Below, piece after piece: positions 54,660 to 63,129 of a DNA stretch of 64,000 nt. Numbering within the stretch: the stretch's first letter is position 1; each line of letters begins with the position of its first letter. This DNA is from Pseudoruegeria sp. SK021 (lineage in GTDB: Bacteria > Pseudomonadota > Alphaproteobacteria > Rhodobacterales > Rhodobacteraceae), in assembly GCF_002119405.1 (NCBI RefSeq), contig NZ_MTBG01000003.1, positions 1-64,000 on the forward strand. Reading direction: 5' to 3'. Below the pieces are notes generated by a model. It did no database searches. It was not told where the DNA came from and saw only the letters and a list, made by a program, of their open reading frames with translations. A program made the translations under genes and the position numbers.

Positions 54660-56189
54660 CGACGGGTCCATTTCGCGGATCAATGCCGGTGCAGGCGGCA
54701 CCAACAGATCGTCCGTCGATAGCGGCTCTTTGGGGCGCGACAACCGGTTTCGCACCACCCAATGCAGCCGGGTTTCGGCCCGGGTGATCGCGACATAGGT
54801 CAGGCGTTTCCACAGCGGCAGCCCGGCCTCGTTCCGGCCCGACCGTGCGGCGGCATAGATGTCGGGCGAAAACACCTGAACTTCAGGCCATTGCGACCCT
54901 TGCGCCTTGTGGATCGTCACAGCAGCACCATGCAGAAAGGTCGCGCCCATACGCGCGGCGAAGGGAATAAACGGTTCTTCCTCATCGGGGTGTTCGATCT
55001 TGACGATCGAGGCCGCCGAGACCTGCGGCTCAGGCGCGCCTAGAACATGCAAACGCGAAAAACCGGGTCGCCGCCCCTCGCCCAGATAGATCACCTGCGC
55101 GCCCTTGATCAGCCCGCGCGCCTCAAGATCGAGGCGTTTTTTCCGATGCTTCAGCGGAAGCTCAAGCCCATCACAGATCAGCGGCTCCCCCGGTAGAAGC
55201 TGGTCGATCGGGGCGCCATGCGCGGTACGGAACGCTTGGATCAACCGAATGCGGGTGGCATTGCGCCAAACCAGAACCGGCGATCGGGCCATCAGATCGG
55301 CCTCGACCCGCTCGGCCACCACGACCCGGTCGTCGCGTTTCGCAGCGGCTTCGATCATCCGCTCAAAGGCCTCAAAGGTCAGGTCCGGATCGGCAAGCGC
55401 ATGCGCCAGATCAAGAATGGGGTTGTCCTGCGACTGCCGATGCACGCGAGACAGCGTTAATTTGCTGTCCTCGGGCAATGCGTCAAACACCATTTCCCCC
55501 GATTGTCCGACCGGTGCCAGTTGGGCCGGATCGCCAAAGAGCAGTAGTGTCGGAAAAATTTCCTTCAGGTCGTCAAGTTGCCGTTTGTCGAGCATAGAGC
55601 TTTCATCGACAAATCCGATATCCAACGGTTCTTCCCGCCGTTTCCAGCCGGTGATGAAATCAGACCCGCGCAATCCCGCTGACGCAAGTGCCCCCGGGAC
55701 GGATTGGTGCCGACTGTAAAAGGCCACGGCTCGGTCCAGCGCCGCATCGGTCAGAATTTCGGTCTGGGGCCGCTCGCCCTTGCCAGACAACCACTCGGCC
55801 AGCTTTTCGTATTCGGGATCATAGACCGGCGTGTACAGGATGCGGTGAATGGTTGTCGCCGGCACGCCCCGATTGCGAAGAACGCTCGCGGCCTTATTGG
55901 TCGGGGCCAGAATGGCCAAGCTGCGGGTCTCTCGGCGCTTGCGGCCTTCAAACTCGCCGGAAATAAACTCGACCCCCATCTCGCTTAACGCCCGATAGAG
56001 CCGCGCCAACAGCATCGTTTTCCCGGAACCGGCTTTTCCTAGCACGGCCAGAACCGCATCGGGAACCTGGCCCGCGCCGCCCTGCGTTCCCGCCACCAGA
56101 TCAATGCCAGCCTGTTTCATCAAGGCCCCGATCCGGTCATAGGCCACGCTTTGGTCCGGAGAGAGGGCAAGGTCAGTTTTTTCTGTCAT
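54630..56189 (-). CDS. RecD/Dda-like DNA helicase
   Basis: About 519 residues, superfamily 1 helicase. Walker A is VLGKAGSGKTMLL near residue 50; Walker B-like DESSMLD and the helicase stretch LLLFGDPAQLAPVG follow. The C-terminal UvrD_C_2 part has VTIHKAQGSQWPEVQVF and YVAITRAETRLHWVVRN. RecB and RecC subunits are not encoded nearby, so it acts alone or in another complex, probably in DNA repair or replication restart. The open frame is long and complete. Called by family resemblance only. Confidence 0.87.
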   Translation of the reverse strand: MTEKTDLALSPDQSVAYDRIGALMKQAGIDLVAGTQGGAGQVPDAVLAVLGKAGSGKTMLLARLYRALSEMGVEFISGEFEGRKRRETRSLAILAPTNKAASVLRNRGVPATTIHRILYTPVYDPEYEKLAEWLSGKGERPQTEILTDAALDRAVAFYSRHQSVPGALASAGLRGSDFITGWKRREEPLDIGFVDESSMLDKRQLDDLKEIFPTLLLFGDPAQLAPVGQSGEMVFDALPEDSKLTLSRVHRQSQDNPILDLAHALADPDLTFEAFERMIEAAAKRDDRVVVAERVEADLMARSPVLVWRNATRIRLIQAFRTAHGAPIDQLLPGEPLICDGLELPLKHRKKRLDLEARGLIKGAQVIYLGEGRRPGFSRLHVLGAPEPQVSAASIVKIEHPDEEEPFIPFAARMGATFLHGAAVTIHKAQGSQWPEVQVFSPDIYAAARSGRNEAGLPLWKRLTYVAITRAETRLHWVVRNRLSRPKEPLSTDDLLVPPAPALIREMDPSLSLEGPEYS

Positions 56190-56230
56190 GCGCCCAGCTT
56201 ACCCGCCGGCGACTGCCACGACCAGCGACG

Positions 56231-56866
56231 TCACGCAGTCAAAGCCAGCGGCATTTCCGCAGGTCCGCGACTTTGATGGAACCAAAGCCGTGACACAGCC
56301 CGCGGGATGTCCGCTTTGCGGCAAAGACCCTCGACGATCGCCTCCGAGAAGGTCCAAATTCCGGCGGTTATCTGATCCCGTCCCGCACCGTTAGATCCCA
56401 GAACGGTGGGCGACCAGCCAAGACGGCGATAAATCCGGACCATGCGATGATCGAACACGCCGACAGAATGGCGTAAGTTGAAGCCCAATCCCATTTCTGC
56501 GCCGCCCAACATTAAGGCCGCCGATACCTTGGGCGCCGCCCGCCGCGACAAGCAGAACCGGGTGCATTCCCAAATGCGTGGATTGCACACCTGCCCACCG
56601 CGCAAAATGTGACGAAAATGATCATTGAGCATGGTTCGCCCAGTGGTAGGCAGAAACCGCATGGAGCCTCCATGGCTGCCGTCGTCATGCTGCCAGATCA
56701 CATAAAGCGGGTTCATCGCGTCGTACGCATCGCGTTCCTCGCCATGGTCATTCACGCTGACATCCCAGCCCAATCTGGTTTGGAATTGATCGGCACGGTC
56801 GCGAAACATGCTGTCGTGTAGGCGTGGCATTGCGGCCAATTCATTCGAAAATAAATACCGGATCAT
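56231..56866 (-). CDS. luxI: Acyl-homoserine-lactone synthase
   Basis: About 211 residues. It makes AHL signals from SAM and acyl-ACP. The invariant residues of the LuxI family are present: the Arg-containing FRDRADQFQTRLGWDV, the acidic group in EERDAYD, and SMRFLPTTGRTML with its Arg. The start is the ATG at 56866 with GGGGAG ahead. luxR ends 94 bases upstream on the same strand. The acyl chain made cannot be read from the sequence. Confidence 0.94.
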   Translation of the reverse strand: MIRYLFSNELAAMPRLHDSMFRDRADQFQTRLGWDVSVNDHGEERDAYDAMNPLYVIWQHDDGSHGGSMRFLPTTGRTMLNDHFRHILRGGQVCNPRIWECTRFCLSRRAAPKVSAALMLGGAEMGLGFNLRHSVGVFDHRMVRIYRRLGWSPTVLGSNGAGRDQITAGIWTFSEAIVEGLCRKADIPRAVSRLWFHQSRGPAEMPLALTA

Positions 56867-56959
56867 TCGGAACTCCCCTCCCGTGGTGACACGGAACGGA
56901 AATTGACGTGGTCCTATGAACAAGGATTGATGGCTGCGTTCGCTGCGTAAATGAATTCT

Positions 56960-57673
56960 TCAGACCACGATCAGACCAAAGGTAATCGCCTTGGCAACGG
57001 CGTGAGTCGTGTTCTGCGCCCCTAATTTAAAACGTGCCGCTTCAATATAGGCCCGCAAGGTATGCTCTGAGATCGACAGGCTGTCCGCAGCTTGCGCCCG
57101 CGAATACCCCACCGCCAAAAGGCTTAAAGTATCAACCTCGCGCGGCGACAGTTTGGCCTTGCTGTGGACATCCGATCCGTTGTCAATCTCCAAGGCTTTC
57201 TGATTGATAAAATGTGCGATTAGAATGAGATCGGCAACGTGACTGGCAGAATAATGGGCCCATGTCTGATCCGTTGCTCTGCTGCTGGCAGTGAACAAGG
57301 CGAATTGTCCGTTCGGCCCCCGGATGGGCACGGACAGGCCTTGATTGCCAACTCCGGCGTCGGTTGCCTCACCTAGAAATGCACGGGATTGTTTGCTGGA
57401 CCAATCAAGGCGCTTCCAATCGACCGGGTGAAAACGCTGGTAACAGCCTTGCACAACGGGATCGATCCGCGCGTAATCTTTGTCCACATAGCGATCGACC
57501 CAATCCGGACGATAGGTCAAGGCCGCGTATTGCTCTCCAGAACGATTAACCGAGTGGTACACGACGTGGTCAACCTCGTAGAGGTCTCTCAGTGCAACGA
57601 TGACGGCTTGCAGATCATTGTGGGAGGTCGCTTGCTGCAATCCTGTCAGTAAGGTTTCGAGCTTTTCTTTCAT
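56960..57673 (-). CDS. luxR: LuxR-family quorum-sensing regulator
   Basis: About 237 residues. The N-terminal autoinducer-binding domain contains YRPDWVDRYVDKDYARIDPVV and VDWKRLDW, with the conserved Trp, Tyr and Asp residues that contact the AHL. The C-terminal DNA-binding helix-turn-helix is LSPREVDTLSLLAVGYSRAQAADSLSISEHTLRAYIEAA (about residues 173-211). It lies directly upstream of luxI, and its start is inside the 3' end of a small ORF. Confidence 0.93.
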   Translation of the reverse strand: MKEKLETLLTGLQQATSHNDLQAVIVALRDLYEVDHVVYHSVNRSGEQYAALTYRPDWVDRYVDKDYARIDPVVQGCYQRFHPVDWKRLDWSSKQSRAFLGEATDAGVGNQGLSVPIRGPNGQFALFTASSRATDQTWAHYSASHVADLILIAHFINQKALEIDNGSDVHSKAKLSPREVDTLSLLAVGYSRAQAADSLSISEHTLRAYIEAARFKLGAQNTTHAVAKAITFGLIVV

Positions 57674-57833
57674 GGCCGGGTTTCATCCCTGAAGGGGCGA
57701 ATTGGGATCCGCTGATATCAGCCGCCGCCACCATGATGGTATCATCAAGCTGTTCTGCAAGCGAGGGAAGATCGTTTTGATGCGCGAATGTCCGTAAATC
57801 GGCCAACACATCCAACACCCAGTCTTTAGTCAT
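57615..57833 (-). CDS. Small conserved protein overlapping luxR
   Basis: About 72 residues, beginning MTKDWVLDVLADLRTFAHQN and continuing LPSLAEQLDDTIMVAAADI; the rest is polar. I recall similar 70-residue frames ahead of luxR genes in Rhodobacterales, though I could not check. A G-rich ribosome-binding site precedes the ATG. The 3' end overlaps luxR by 59 bases in another frame, so luxR translation is probably coupled to it. Function unknown. Confidence 0.65.
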   Translation of the reverse strand: MTKDWVLDVLADLRTFAHQNDLPSLAEQLDDTIMVAAADISGSQFAPSGMKPGHERKARNLTDRIAASDLPQ

Positions 57834-57968
57834 GGTAATTTGCCCCCCTGAGTGAAAAACCGTCTCAACTCAACCCTAGCGCAAACCAGCAAAGCCGAGA
57901 CGCGCAAAGTTTTCTAGTCCCCGAATTTGACGGGGGCGCACGTCTATAAGCTATTGAAAAATAATATA

Positions 57969-58020
57969 GGGGCGGATCAGAGATATGTTTCCTGAAAAGA
58001 AACTATCCGACATCCGCCCC
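57969..58020 (-). terminator. Rho-independent terminator of ccrA
   Basis: GGGGCGGAT pairs with ATCCGCCCC (9 bp), enclosing an inner arm GTTTC/GAAAC extended by GATA/TATC. Read on the minus strand it follows the ccrA stop by 36 bases and is followed by a T-rich tail (TATATTATTTTTC). Structure and tail make it the best terminator in the window. Confidence 0.8.
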
Positions 58021-58056
58021 ATTTTGGCTGTGTGCCCAATTAGAACTCACATATTA

Positions 58057-59349
58057 TCAGCCCGTCTGGGACGTCTCTAGACTATCATGAAACGTGCGTA
58101 ATCCGGTTTTAGGTGCCTGCACCAGAACCGCCATATTTCCCGGCTTGTGCTGATTTCTAAGCATTTTCATATGGGCCGCAGGGATATCCGCCCATGGAAA
58201 GACCTCTGACATGCAAGGCTCAAGCCGGCGTTCAACCATAAGCTTATTGGCGGCCGACGCCTGCTTGAGATTGGCGAAATGGCTGCCCTGCACCCGCTTT
58301 TGATGCATCCACAGATACCGCGCATCCATGGTGAGATTGAACCCGGTCGTTCCGGCACAAATGACCACCATACCGCCGCGTTTACACACGAACACCGAAA
58401 CCGGAAATGTCGCCTCGCCCGGGTGTTCAAAGACCATATCGACGTTGTTTCCCTTGCCGGTGATGTCCCAGATTGCTTTGCCAAACTTGCGTACTTCTGT
58501 GAACCACTCTTTGTATTCGGGCGTGTTCACCGTCGGGATCTGCCCCCAGCAATTAAAGTCCTTGCGGTTGATCACCCCCTTGGCGCCAAGGCTGAGCACA
58601 AACTCGCGCTTGTCCTCGTCCGAGATGACCGCGATGGCGTTGGCCCCTGCCGTATTGATCAACTGAATTGCATAAGAGCCAAGGCCGCCCGACGCGCCCC
58701 AAACCAACACGTTATCGCCGGGTTTCAGCACATGGGGCCGATGGCCAAACAGCATCCGATACGCTGTCGCCAAAGTCAGCGTGTAACACGCGCTTTCTTC
58801 CCAGGTCAGATGGGCCGGGCGACGCATCAATTGCTGCGACTGAACATTGGTGAATTGGGCAAAGGACCCGTCCGGAGTTTCATAGCCCCAGATCCGCTGA
58901 CTGTCCGAAAACATCGGATCGCCACCGTTGCATTCTTCGTCGTCGCCGTCATCCTGATTGCAGTGGATCACCACTTCATCGCCGACTTTCCAGCGCTTCA
59001 CCCGGTCACCCACCGCCCAAATGATGCCTGCGGCATCAGACCCGGCAATGTGGTATTCAGCCTTGTGCACATCAAACGGAGAGATCGGAACACCCAGTCC
59101 CGCCCAGACGCCGTTATAATTCACGCCCGCGGCCATCACCAAGACCAGCACCTCATGACTGTCCAGTTTAGGGGTATCGACAATTTCAACCTGAAACGAT
59201 TTGTCCGGTTCGCCATGACGTTCGCGCCGAATGGTCCATGCGTACATTTTCGTCGGAACATAGCCCAAAGGAGGCATCTCTCCGATCTCGTATAGATCCT
59301 TTTCGGGGGCATCATAGTCGGCAATCGACTGTTTCGTATCCAAAGCCAT
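58057..59349 (-). CDS. ccrA: Crotonyl-CoA carboxylase/reductase
   Basis: About 430 residues. It reductively carboxylates crotonyl-CoA with NADPH and CO2 to ethylmalonyl-CoA, the key step of the ethylmalonyl-CoA pathway. It is an MDR-fold enzyme: VLVWGASGGLGSYAIQLIN is the cofactor site, HCNQDDGDDEECNGGDPMF is a family-specific insert, and FEHPGEATFPVSVFVCKRGG is strongly conserved. The start is the ATG at 59349 with GGAGG ahead; a GTG- or ATG-type extension to 59361 is less likely. Divergent from ecm; a terminator follows. Confidence 0.96.
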   Translation of the reverse strand: MALDTKQSIADYDAPEKDLYEIGEMPPLGYVPTKMYAWTIRRERHGEPDKSFQVEIVDTPKLDSHEVLVLVMAAGVNYNGVWAGLGVPISPFDVHKAEYHIAGSDAAGIIWAVGDRVKRWKVGDEVVIHCNQDDGDDEECNGGDPMFSDSQRIWGYETPDGSFAQFTNVQSQQLMRRPAHLTWEESACYTLTLATAYRMLFGHRPHVLKPGDNVLVWGASGGLGSYAIQLINTAGANAIAVISDEDKREFVLSLGAKGVINRKDFNCWGQIPTVNTPEYKEWFTEVRKFGKAIWDITGKGNNVDMVFEHPGEATFPVSVFVCKRGGMVVICAGTTGFNLTMDARYLWMHQKRVQGSHFANLKQASAANKLMVERRLEPCMSEVFPWADIPAAHMKMLRNQHKPGNMAVLVQAPKTGLRTFHDSLETSQTG

Positions 59350-59434
59350 GGGCGCCTCCAAGTTATGCAGAAGGTCCGAATATGCCGCGTTGCAGAATCG
59401 GGCCGGTGTTCCAACGAGGATTACGTATCTTCGC

Positions 59435-59447
59435 GCAACTTAGCAAC
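59435..59447. promoter_or_regulatory. GCAAC-N3-GCAAC motif, ccrA side
   Basis: Two GCAAC half-sites 3 bases apart (GCAAC-TTA-GCAAC), 86 bases upstream of the ccrA start. The same arrangement occurs near ecm. Candidate site for a regulator of acetyl-CoA assimilation. Confidence 0.4.
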
Positions 59448-59693
59448 CTCATACGGCACAAAATTGTAATTTTATGTCTCAAGGCTGCATCCCCGCGCTT
59501 GTTTCCTGTGCTCTGAGCCAACGCCCTCTGCCTGATCGTCTACGGCCATCTATATGTTCGAAAGCGGTTTATTTGGAGCCAAGTTCAAGAACCACGAAAG
59601 GAGGAGGTATTGTGTCGTTGAACAGTCGCGGCGCGCCAGCCAAGACGGGACTTCAGGATCAAATTCCCCTAAGAATGCCCTGATTAACCGGGC

Positions 59694-59706
59694 GCAACGC
59701 CGCAAC
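59694..59706. promoter_or_regulatory. GCAAC-N3-GCAAC motif, ecm side
   Basis: GCAAC-GCC-GCAAC, 82 bases upstream of the ecm start, the same half-site and spacing as in the ccrA-side copy. Confidence 0.4.
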
Positions 59707-59787
59707 GCAGCGAATTGACTTCGACAGATTATTCCACGAAAGTCCCTCCATACGTTCAAATATTGCTTTTCGACAAAGAGGCCAATC

Positions 59788-61773
59788 ATGACCGATGTTC
59801 AAAAAGACAAGCCGTGGCTGTTCCGCACCTACGCTGGACACTCCACCGCGACGGCCTCGAACGCCCTTTATCGTAGCAATCTTGCCCGCGGTCAGACGGG
59901 GCTGTCGGTTGCCTTCGACCTGCCTACGCAGACCGGATATGACAGTGATCATACGCTGGCCCGTGGTGAGGTCGGCAAGGTCGGCGTTCCGGTCGCGCAT
60001 CTGGGCGATATGCGCGCTCTGTTTCAGGATATTCCTCTTGAGAAGATGAATACATCCATGACGATCAACGCCACCGCGCCTTGGTTGCTATCGCTTTATA
60101 TCGCCGTCGCCGAAGAACAGGGTGCCGACATTGCGCAACTGCAAGGCACGGTGCAGAACGACATCATCAAGGAATACCTCAGCCGCGGCACTTATATCTG
60201 CCCGCCCAAGCCGTCCTTGCGCCTGATCACCGACGTCGCGGCCTATTGCTATACCAATGTTCCCAAATGGAACCCGATGAACGTGTGTTCCTACCATCTG
60301 CAAGAGGCGGGCGCGACGCCGGAACAAGAGCTGGCCTTCGCGTTAGCAACCGCCGTTGCAGTGCTGGACGATCTAAAAACCAAGGTGCCAGCGGCTGATT
60401 TTCCAACCCTCGTCGGCCGTATCTCGTTCTTCGTGAATGCTGGCATCCGTTTCGTCACCGAATTGTGCAAGATGCGGGCTTTTACCGAACTCTGGGATGA
60501 AATCTGCCAGTCCCGCTATGGCATCACTGACCCGAAATTCCGGCGGTTTCGCTATGGGGTTCAGGTCAATTCACTTGGTCTGACCGAACAGCAGCCCGAA
60601 AATAATGTCTACCGCATCCTGATTGAAATGCTGGCCGTCACCCTTAGCAAAAACGCCCGCGCCCGCGCCGTGCAACTGCCTGCGTGGAACGAAGCGCTTG
60701 GCCTGCCCCGGCCATGGGACCAGCAATGGTCGCTGAGAATGCAACAGATCATGGCCTATGAGACGGATCTGCTGGAATATGGCGATCTGTTTGATGGCAA
60801 TCCGGTGATCTTGGCCAAGGTCGAAGCCCTTAAAACCGGGACCCGTGCCGAGTTGGCCAATCTCGACAGCATGGGCGGTGCCATCGCCGCGATCGATTAC
60901 ATGAAAGGACGGCTGGTCGACAGCAATGCGACGCGGCTGAGCGGAATTGAATCCGGCGCAGTCACGGTTGTCGGGGTCAACCGCTGGATAGAGGCAGAAC
61001 CGTCACCTCTGATGGGCGAAGACGGCGGCATCATGACCGTCGATCCCGCCACCGAAGCCGAACAGATCGACCGGCTGAATGACTGGCGCAACGCCCGCGA
61101 CCCTGCCGCCGTTTCGGTGGCCCTCAATGCCCTGCGCGCGGCCGCCACCTCTGACAGCAACATCATGGTGCCCTCTATCGCCGCGGCCAAAGCCGGGGTT
61201 ACCACCGGCGAATGGGCCGGCGTGATGCGCGAGGTCTTTGGCCAATATCGCGGCCCCACCGGCGTCAGCACTGCCGTATCCAATCAAACCGACGGCCTTG
61301 ATGATATCCGCGCCGCGGTTGATCAAGTGTCCGACCGTTTGGGACGACGCCTGAAATTCATGATCGGAAAGCCCGGCTTGGATGGCCATTCCAACGGCGC
61401 CGAGCAAATCGCCTTTCGTGCCCGGGATTGCGGCATGGATATCGACTATGCTGGGATCCGCCTGACCCCAGAGGACCTCATCGCGAGCGTCAAACGAGAA
61501 GACCCGCATGTCATCGGCTTGTCAATTCTGTCCGGAAGTCACCTGCCCTTGGTCGAGGGCCTGATGCAAATGATCCGAGCAGAGGGTCTGACCCATATTC
61601 CCGTGCTTGTGGGTGGCATTATCCCCGACGAGGATGCGCGCCGATTGAAGGCAATGGGGGTGGCGCGGGTCTATACGCCAAAGGATTTCAAGTTGAACCG
61701 GATCATGTTCGACATCGTGCAGCTTGCCGACCCCGGCATCGACGCCGCAAAACCAGCGCAAGGCCCCAGATAA
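59788..61773 (+). CDS. ecm: Ethylmalonyl-CoA mutase (MeaA)
   Basis: About 661 residues. It is the adenosylcobalamin-dependent mutase that turns ethylmalonyl-CoA into methylsuccinyl-CoA. The N-terminal TIM barrel has GLSVAFDLPTQTGYDSDH and SMTINATAPWLLSLYIAVAEEQG, split across residues 39-112. The C-terminal cobalamin-binding domain has the DxHxxG motif in PGLDGHSNGAEQIAFRARDCG and the VLVGGIIPDEDARRLKAMGVARVY segment. AAAGAGG precedes the ATG. Divergent from ccrA, which makes its substrate precursor. Confidence 0.96.
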   Translation: MTDVQKDKPWLFRTYAGHSTATASNALYRSNLARGQTGLSVAFDLPTQTGYDSDHTLARGEVGKVGVPVAHLGDMRALFQDIPLEKMNTSMTINATAPWLLSLYIAVAEEQGADIAQLQGTVQNDIIKEYLSRGTYICPPKPSLRLITDVAAYCYTNVPKWNPMNVCSYHLQEAGATPEQELAFALATAVAVLDDLKTKVPAADFPTLVGRISFFVNAGIRFVTELCKMRAFTELWDEICQSRYGITDPKFRRFRYGVQVNSLGLTEQQPENNVYRILIEMLAVTLSKNARARAVQLPAWNEALGLPRPWDQQWSLRMQQIMAYETDLLEYGDLFDGNPVILAKVEALKTGTRAELANLDSMGGAIAAIDYMKGRLVDSNATRLSGIESGAVTVVGVNRWIEAEPSPLMGEDGGIMTVDPATEAEQIDRLNDWRNARDPAAVSVALNALRAAATSDSNIMVPSIAAAKAGVTTGEWAGVMREVFGQYRGPTGVSTAVSNQTDGLDDIRAAVDQVSDRLGRRLKFMIGKPGLDGHSNGAEQIAFRARDCGMDIDYAGIRLTPEDLIASVKREDPHVIGLSILSGSHLPLVEGLMQMIRAEGLTHIPVLVGGIIPDEDARRLKAMGVARVYTPKDFKLNRIMFDIVQLADPGIDAAKPAQGPR

Positions 61774-61867
61774 CAGGCCAGCAGATCGCCCGCTGTTCTC
61801 GCACACCCGGCGCGGCCTTGATAGTCTGCGGATATCCGAATCCCCTACCCGTCGTGGAGTGTGCTTG

Positions 61868-62350
61868 ATGATCCGAGTTTCCGTTGCCGTTGTGGCTGCC
61901 CTGACAGCTTTTCAACCGGCCACTGCTTTTGCCCAGGCCGATGCCTATCCTCTCGCAGTGCAGCAAGGCCTTGACCAACGCGCCGCTGACTGTTCCGGGC
62001 TGGACGGCGGCACATTGACGGTCAACGATGGCGCTGTGGGCCAAATCGATCTGACCGGCAATGGCGAGCCTGATTGGTTTATCGACGACCTTCACTTGGA
62101 CTGCTCATCCGCCCACAGCCTGTTTTGCGGCGGCACTGGTGGCTGCGGCCTGACCCTCGTCGTCGGCGACACCGCCACCGATTACCTGACCAAGGGCTGG
62201 GACGTGACCAATCTGGGACCGATCCGCACCGTCCTGATGCAGGTCCACGGCGCAAATTGCGGCGGCACCAACTTGGTTTATTGCGTCGATGCGCTGGTCT
62301 GGGACCCCGAGGCCGCAACCTTCCGGTCGGTCGCCCCGACCCCTGAATGA
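61868..62350 (+). CDS. Small exported protein of unknown function
   Basis: About 160 residues with a signal peptide (VAVVAALTAFQPATAFAQ). The mature part has DLTGNGEPDWFIDDLHLDCS followed by SLFCGGTGGCGLTLVVGD and NCGGTNLVYCVDALVW, with several Cys probably in disulfides. The D-x-x-G-N-G-x-x-D stretch resembles a short calcium-binding loop. No enzymatic motif. The start is the ATG at 61868, where the signal peptide begins. Lies between ecm and deoD. Confidence 0.7.
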   Translation: MIRVSVAVVAALTAFQPATAFAQADAYPLAVQQGLDQRAADCSGLDGGTLTVNDGAVGQIDLTGNGEPDWFIDDLHLDCSSAHSLFCGGTGGCGLTLVVGDTATDYLTKGWDVTNLGPIRTVLMQVHGANCGGTNLVYCVDALVWDPEAATFRSVAPTPE

Positions 62351-62410
62351 TCCGTTTCGACTTTCGCCATCAGGCGCACCAACTATAGTGTCCAAAAACC
62401 GGAGCAAGCC

Positions 62411-63115
62411 ATGACCATTCATATCGGTGCCAAACCCGGCGACATCGCCGAGACCGTCCTGTTGCCGGGCGATCCTTATCGCGCCCGCTGGGCCGCAGAG
62501 ACCTTTCTGGACAACCCTGTCTGCGTCAACGAAGTGCGCGGCATGCTGGGCTATACCGGCACTTGGCGCGGCAACAAGGTCACCATCCACGGCACCGGCA
62601 TGGGCATGCCGTCCCTGTCGATCTACGTCAACGAATTGATCAAGGATTTCGGCGCAAAGACCTTGATCCGGATCGGATCAGCGGGCGCGATGCAGGCTAA
62701 GATCAATCTGCGCGATGTGGTTCTGGGGATGACCTGCACCACCCTGTCGACCCCGTCGCGCGGCATTTTCCGGGACATGAATTTCGCCCCCTGTGCCGAC
62801 TGGTCATTGCTACGGGCCGCCGCCGCTTCGGCGGAATTGCGCGGCATTCCAACCCATATCGGCGGCATCTATTCCTCGGATGTCTTCTACGACGAACGAC
62901 CTGACCTGAACGAGCAGATGATCCGCCACGGCATTTTGGCCGTCGAAATGGAAGCAGCCGAGTTGTACGCGCTTGCGGCCCGGCACGGCTGCCGGGCGCT
63001 GGCGGTACTGACCATCAGCGACCACCTGATCAATGGCGGCGATCTGACATCGGACGAACGTCAAAGCAGTTTCGGCGACATGGTTGAAATCGCCCTAGAA
63101 GCAGCCTTCGCCTGA
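62411..63115 (+). CDS. deoD: Purine nucleoside phosphorylase
   Basis: About 234 residues, the hexameric DeoD type. It splits purine (deoxy)nucleosides with phosphate to base and (deoxy)ribose-1-phosphate. Motifs: [60 protein letters not shown] and [10 protein letters not shown], with the catalytic Asp. It would supply hypoxanthine or guanine to the xanthine dehydrogenase encoded far upstream in the window. Confidence 0.95.
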   Translation: MTIHIGAKPGDIAETVLLPGDPYRARWAAETFLDNPVCVNEVRGMLGYTGTWRGNKVTIHGTGMGMPSLSIYVNELIKDFGAKTLIRIGSAGAMQAKINLRDVVLGMTCTTLSTPSRGIFRDMNFAPCADWSLLRAAAASAELRGIPTHIGGIYSSDVFYDERPDLNEQMIRHGILAVEMEAAELYALAARHGCRALAVLTISDHLINGGDLTSDERQSSFGDMVEIALEAAFA

Positions 63116-63129
63116 AAGGATATGACTCT

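Larger units (their letters stand above)
59350..59787. other. Divergent ccrA-ecm control region
   Basis: 438 bases with no convincing gene. It must hold both promoters. Two direct-repeat motifs GCAAC-N3-GCAAC are present, one nearer each gene, and an extra single reverse half-site GTTGC at 59389-59393. An A/G-rich GAAAGGAGGAGG stretch at about 59600-59611 resembles a ribosome-binding site, but the short frame after it shows no family character. Confidence 0.5.

Noticed and set aside
56867-56959. Possible lux box between luxR and luxI
   Set aside because: Only 4-base arms (TCCT and AGGA) around a 7-base centre could be found; too weak to call.
59474-59683. 69-residue frame in the ccrA-ecm gap
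   Set aside because: Follows a ribosome-binding-site-like stretch only in its middle, and its composition does not look coding; treated as control region.
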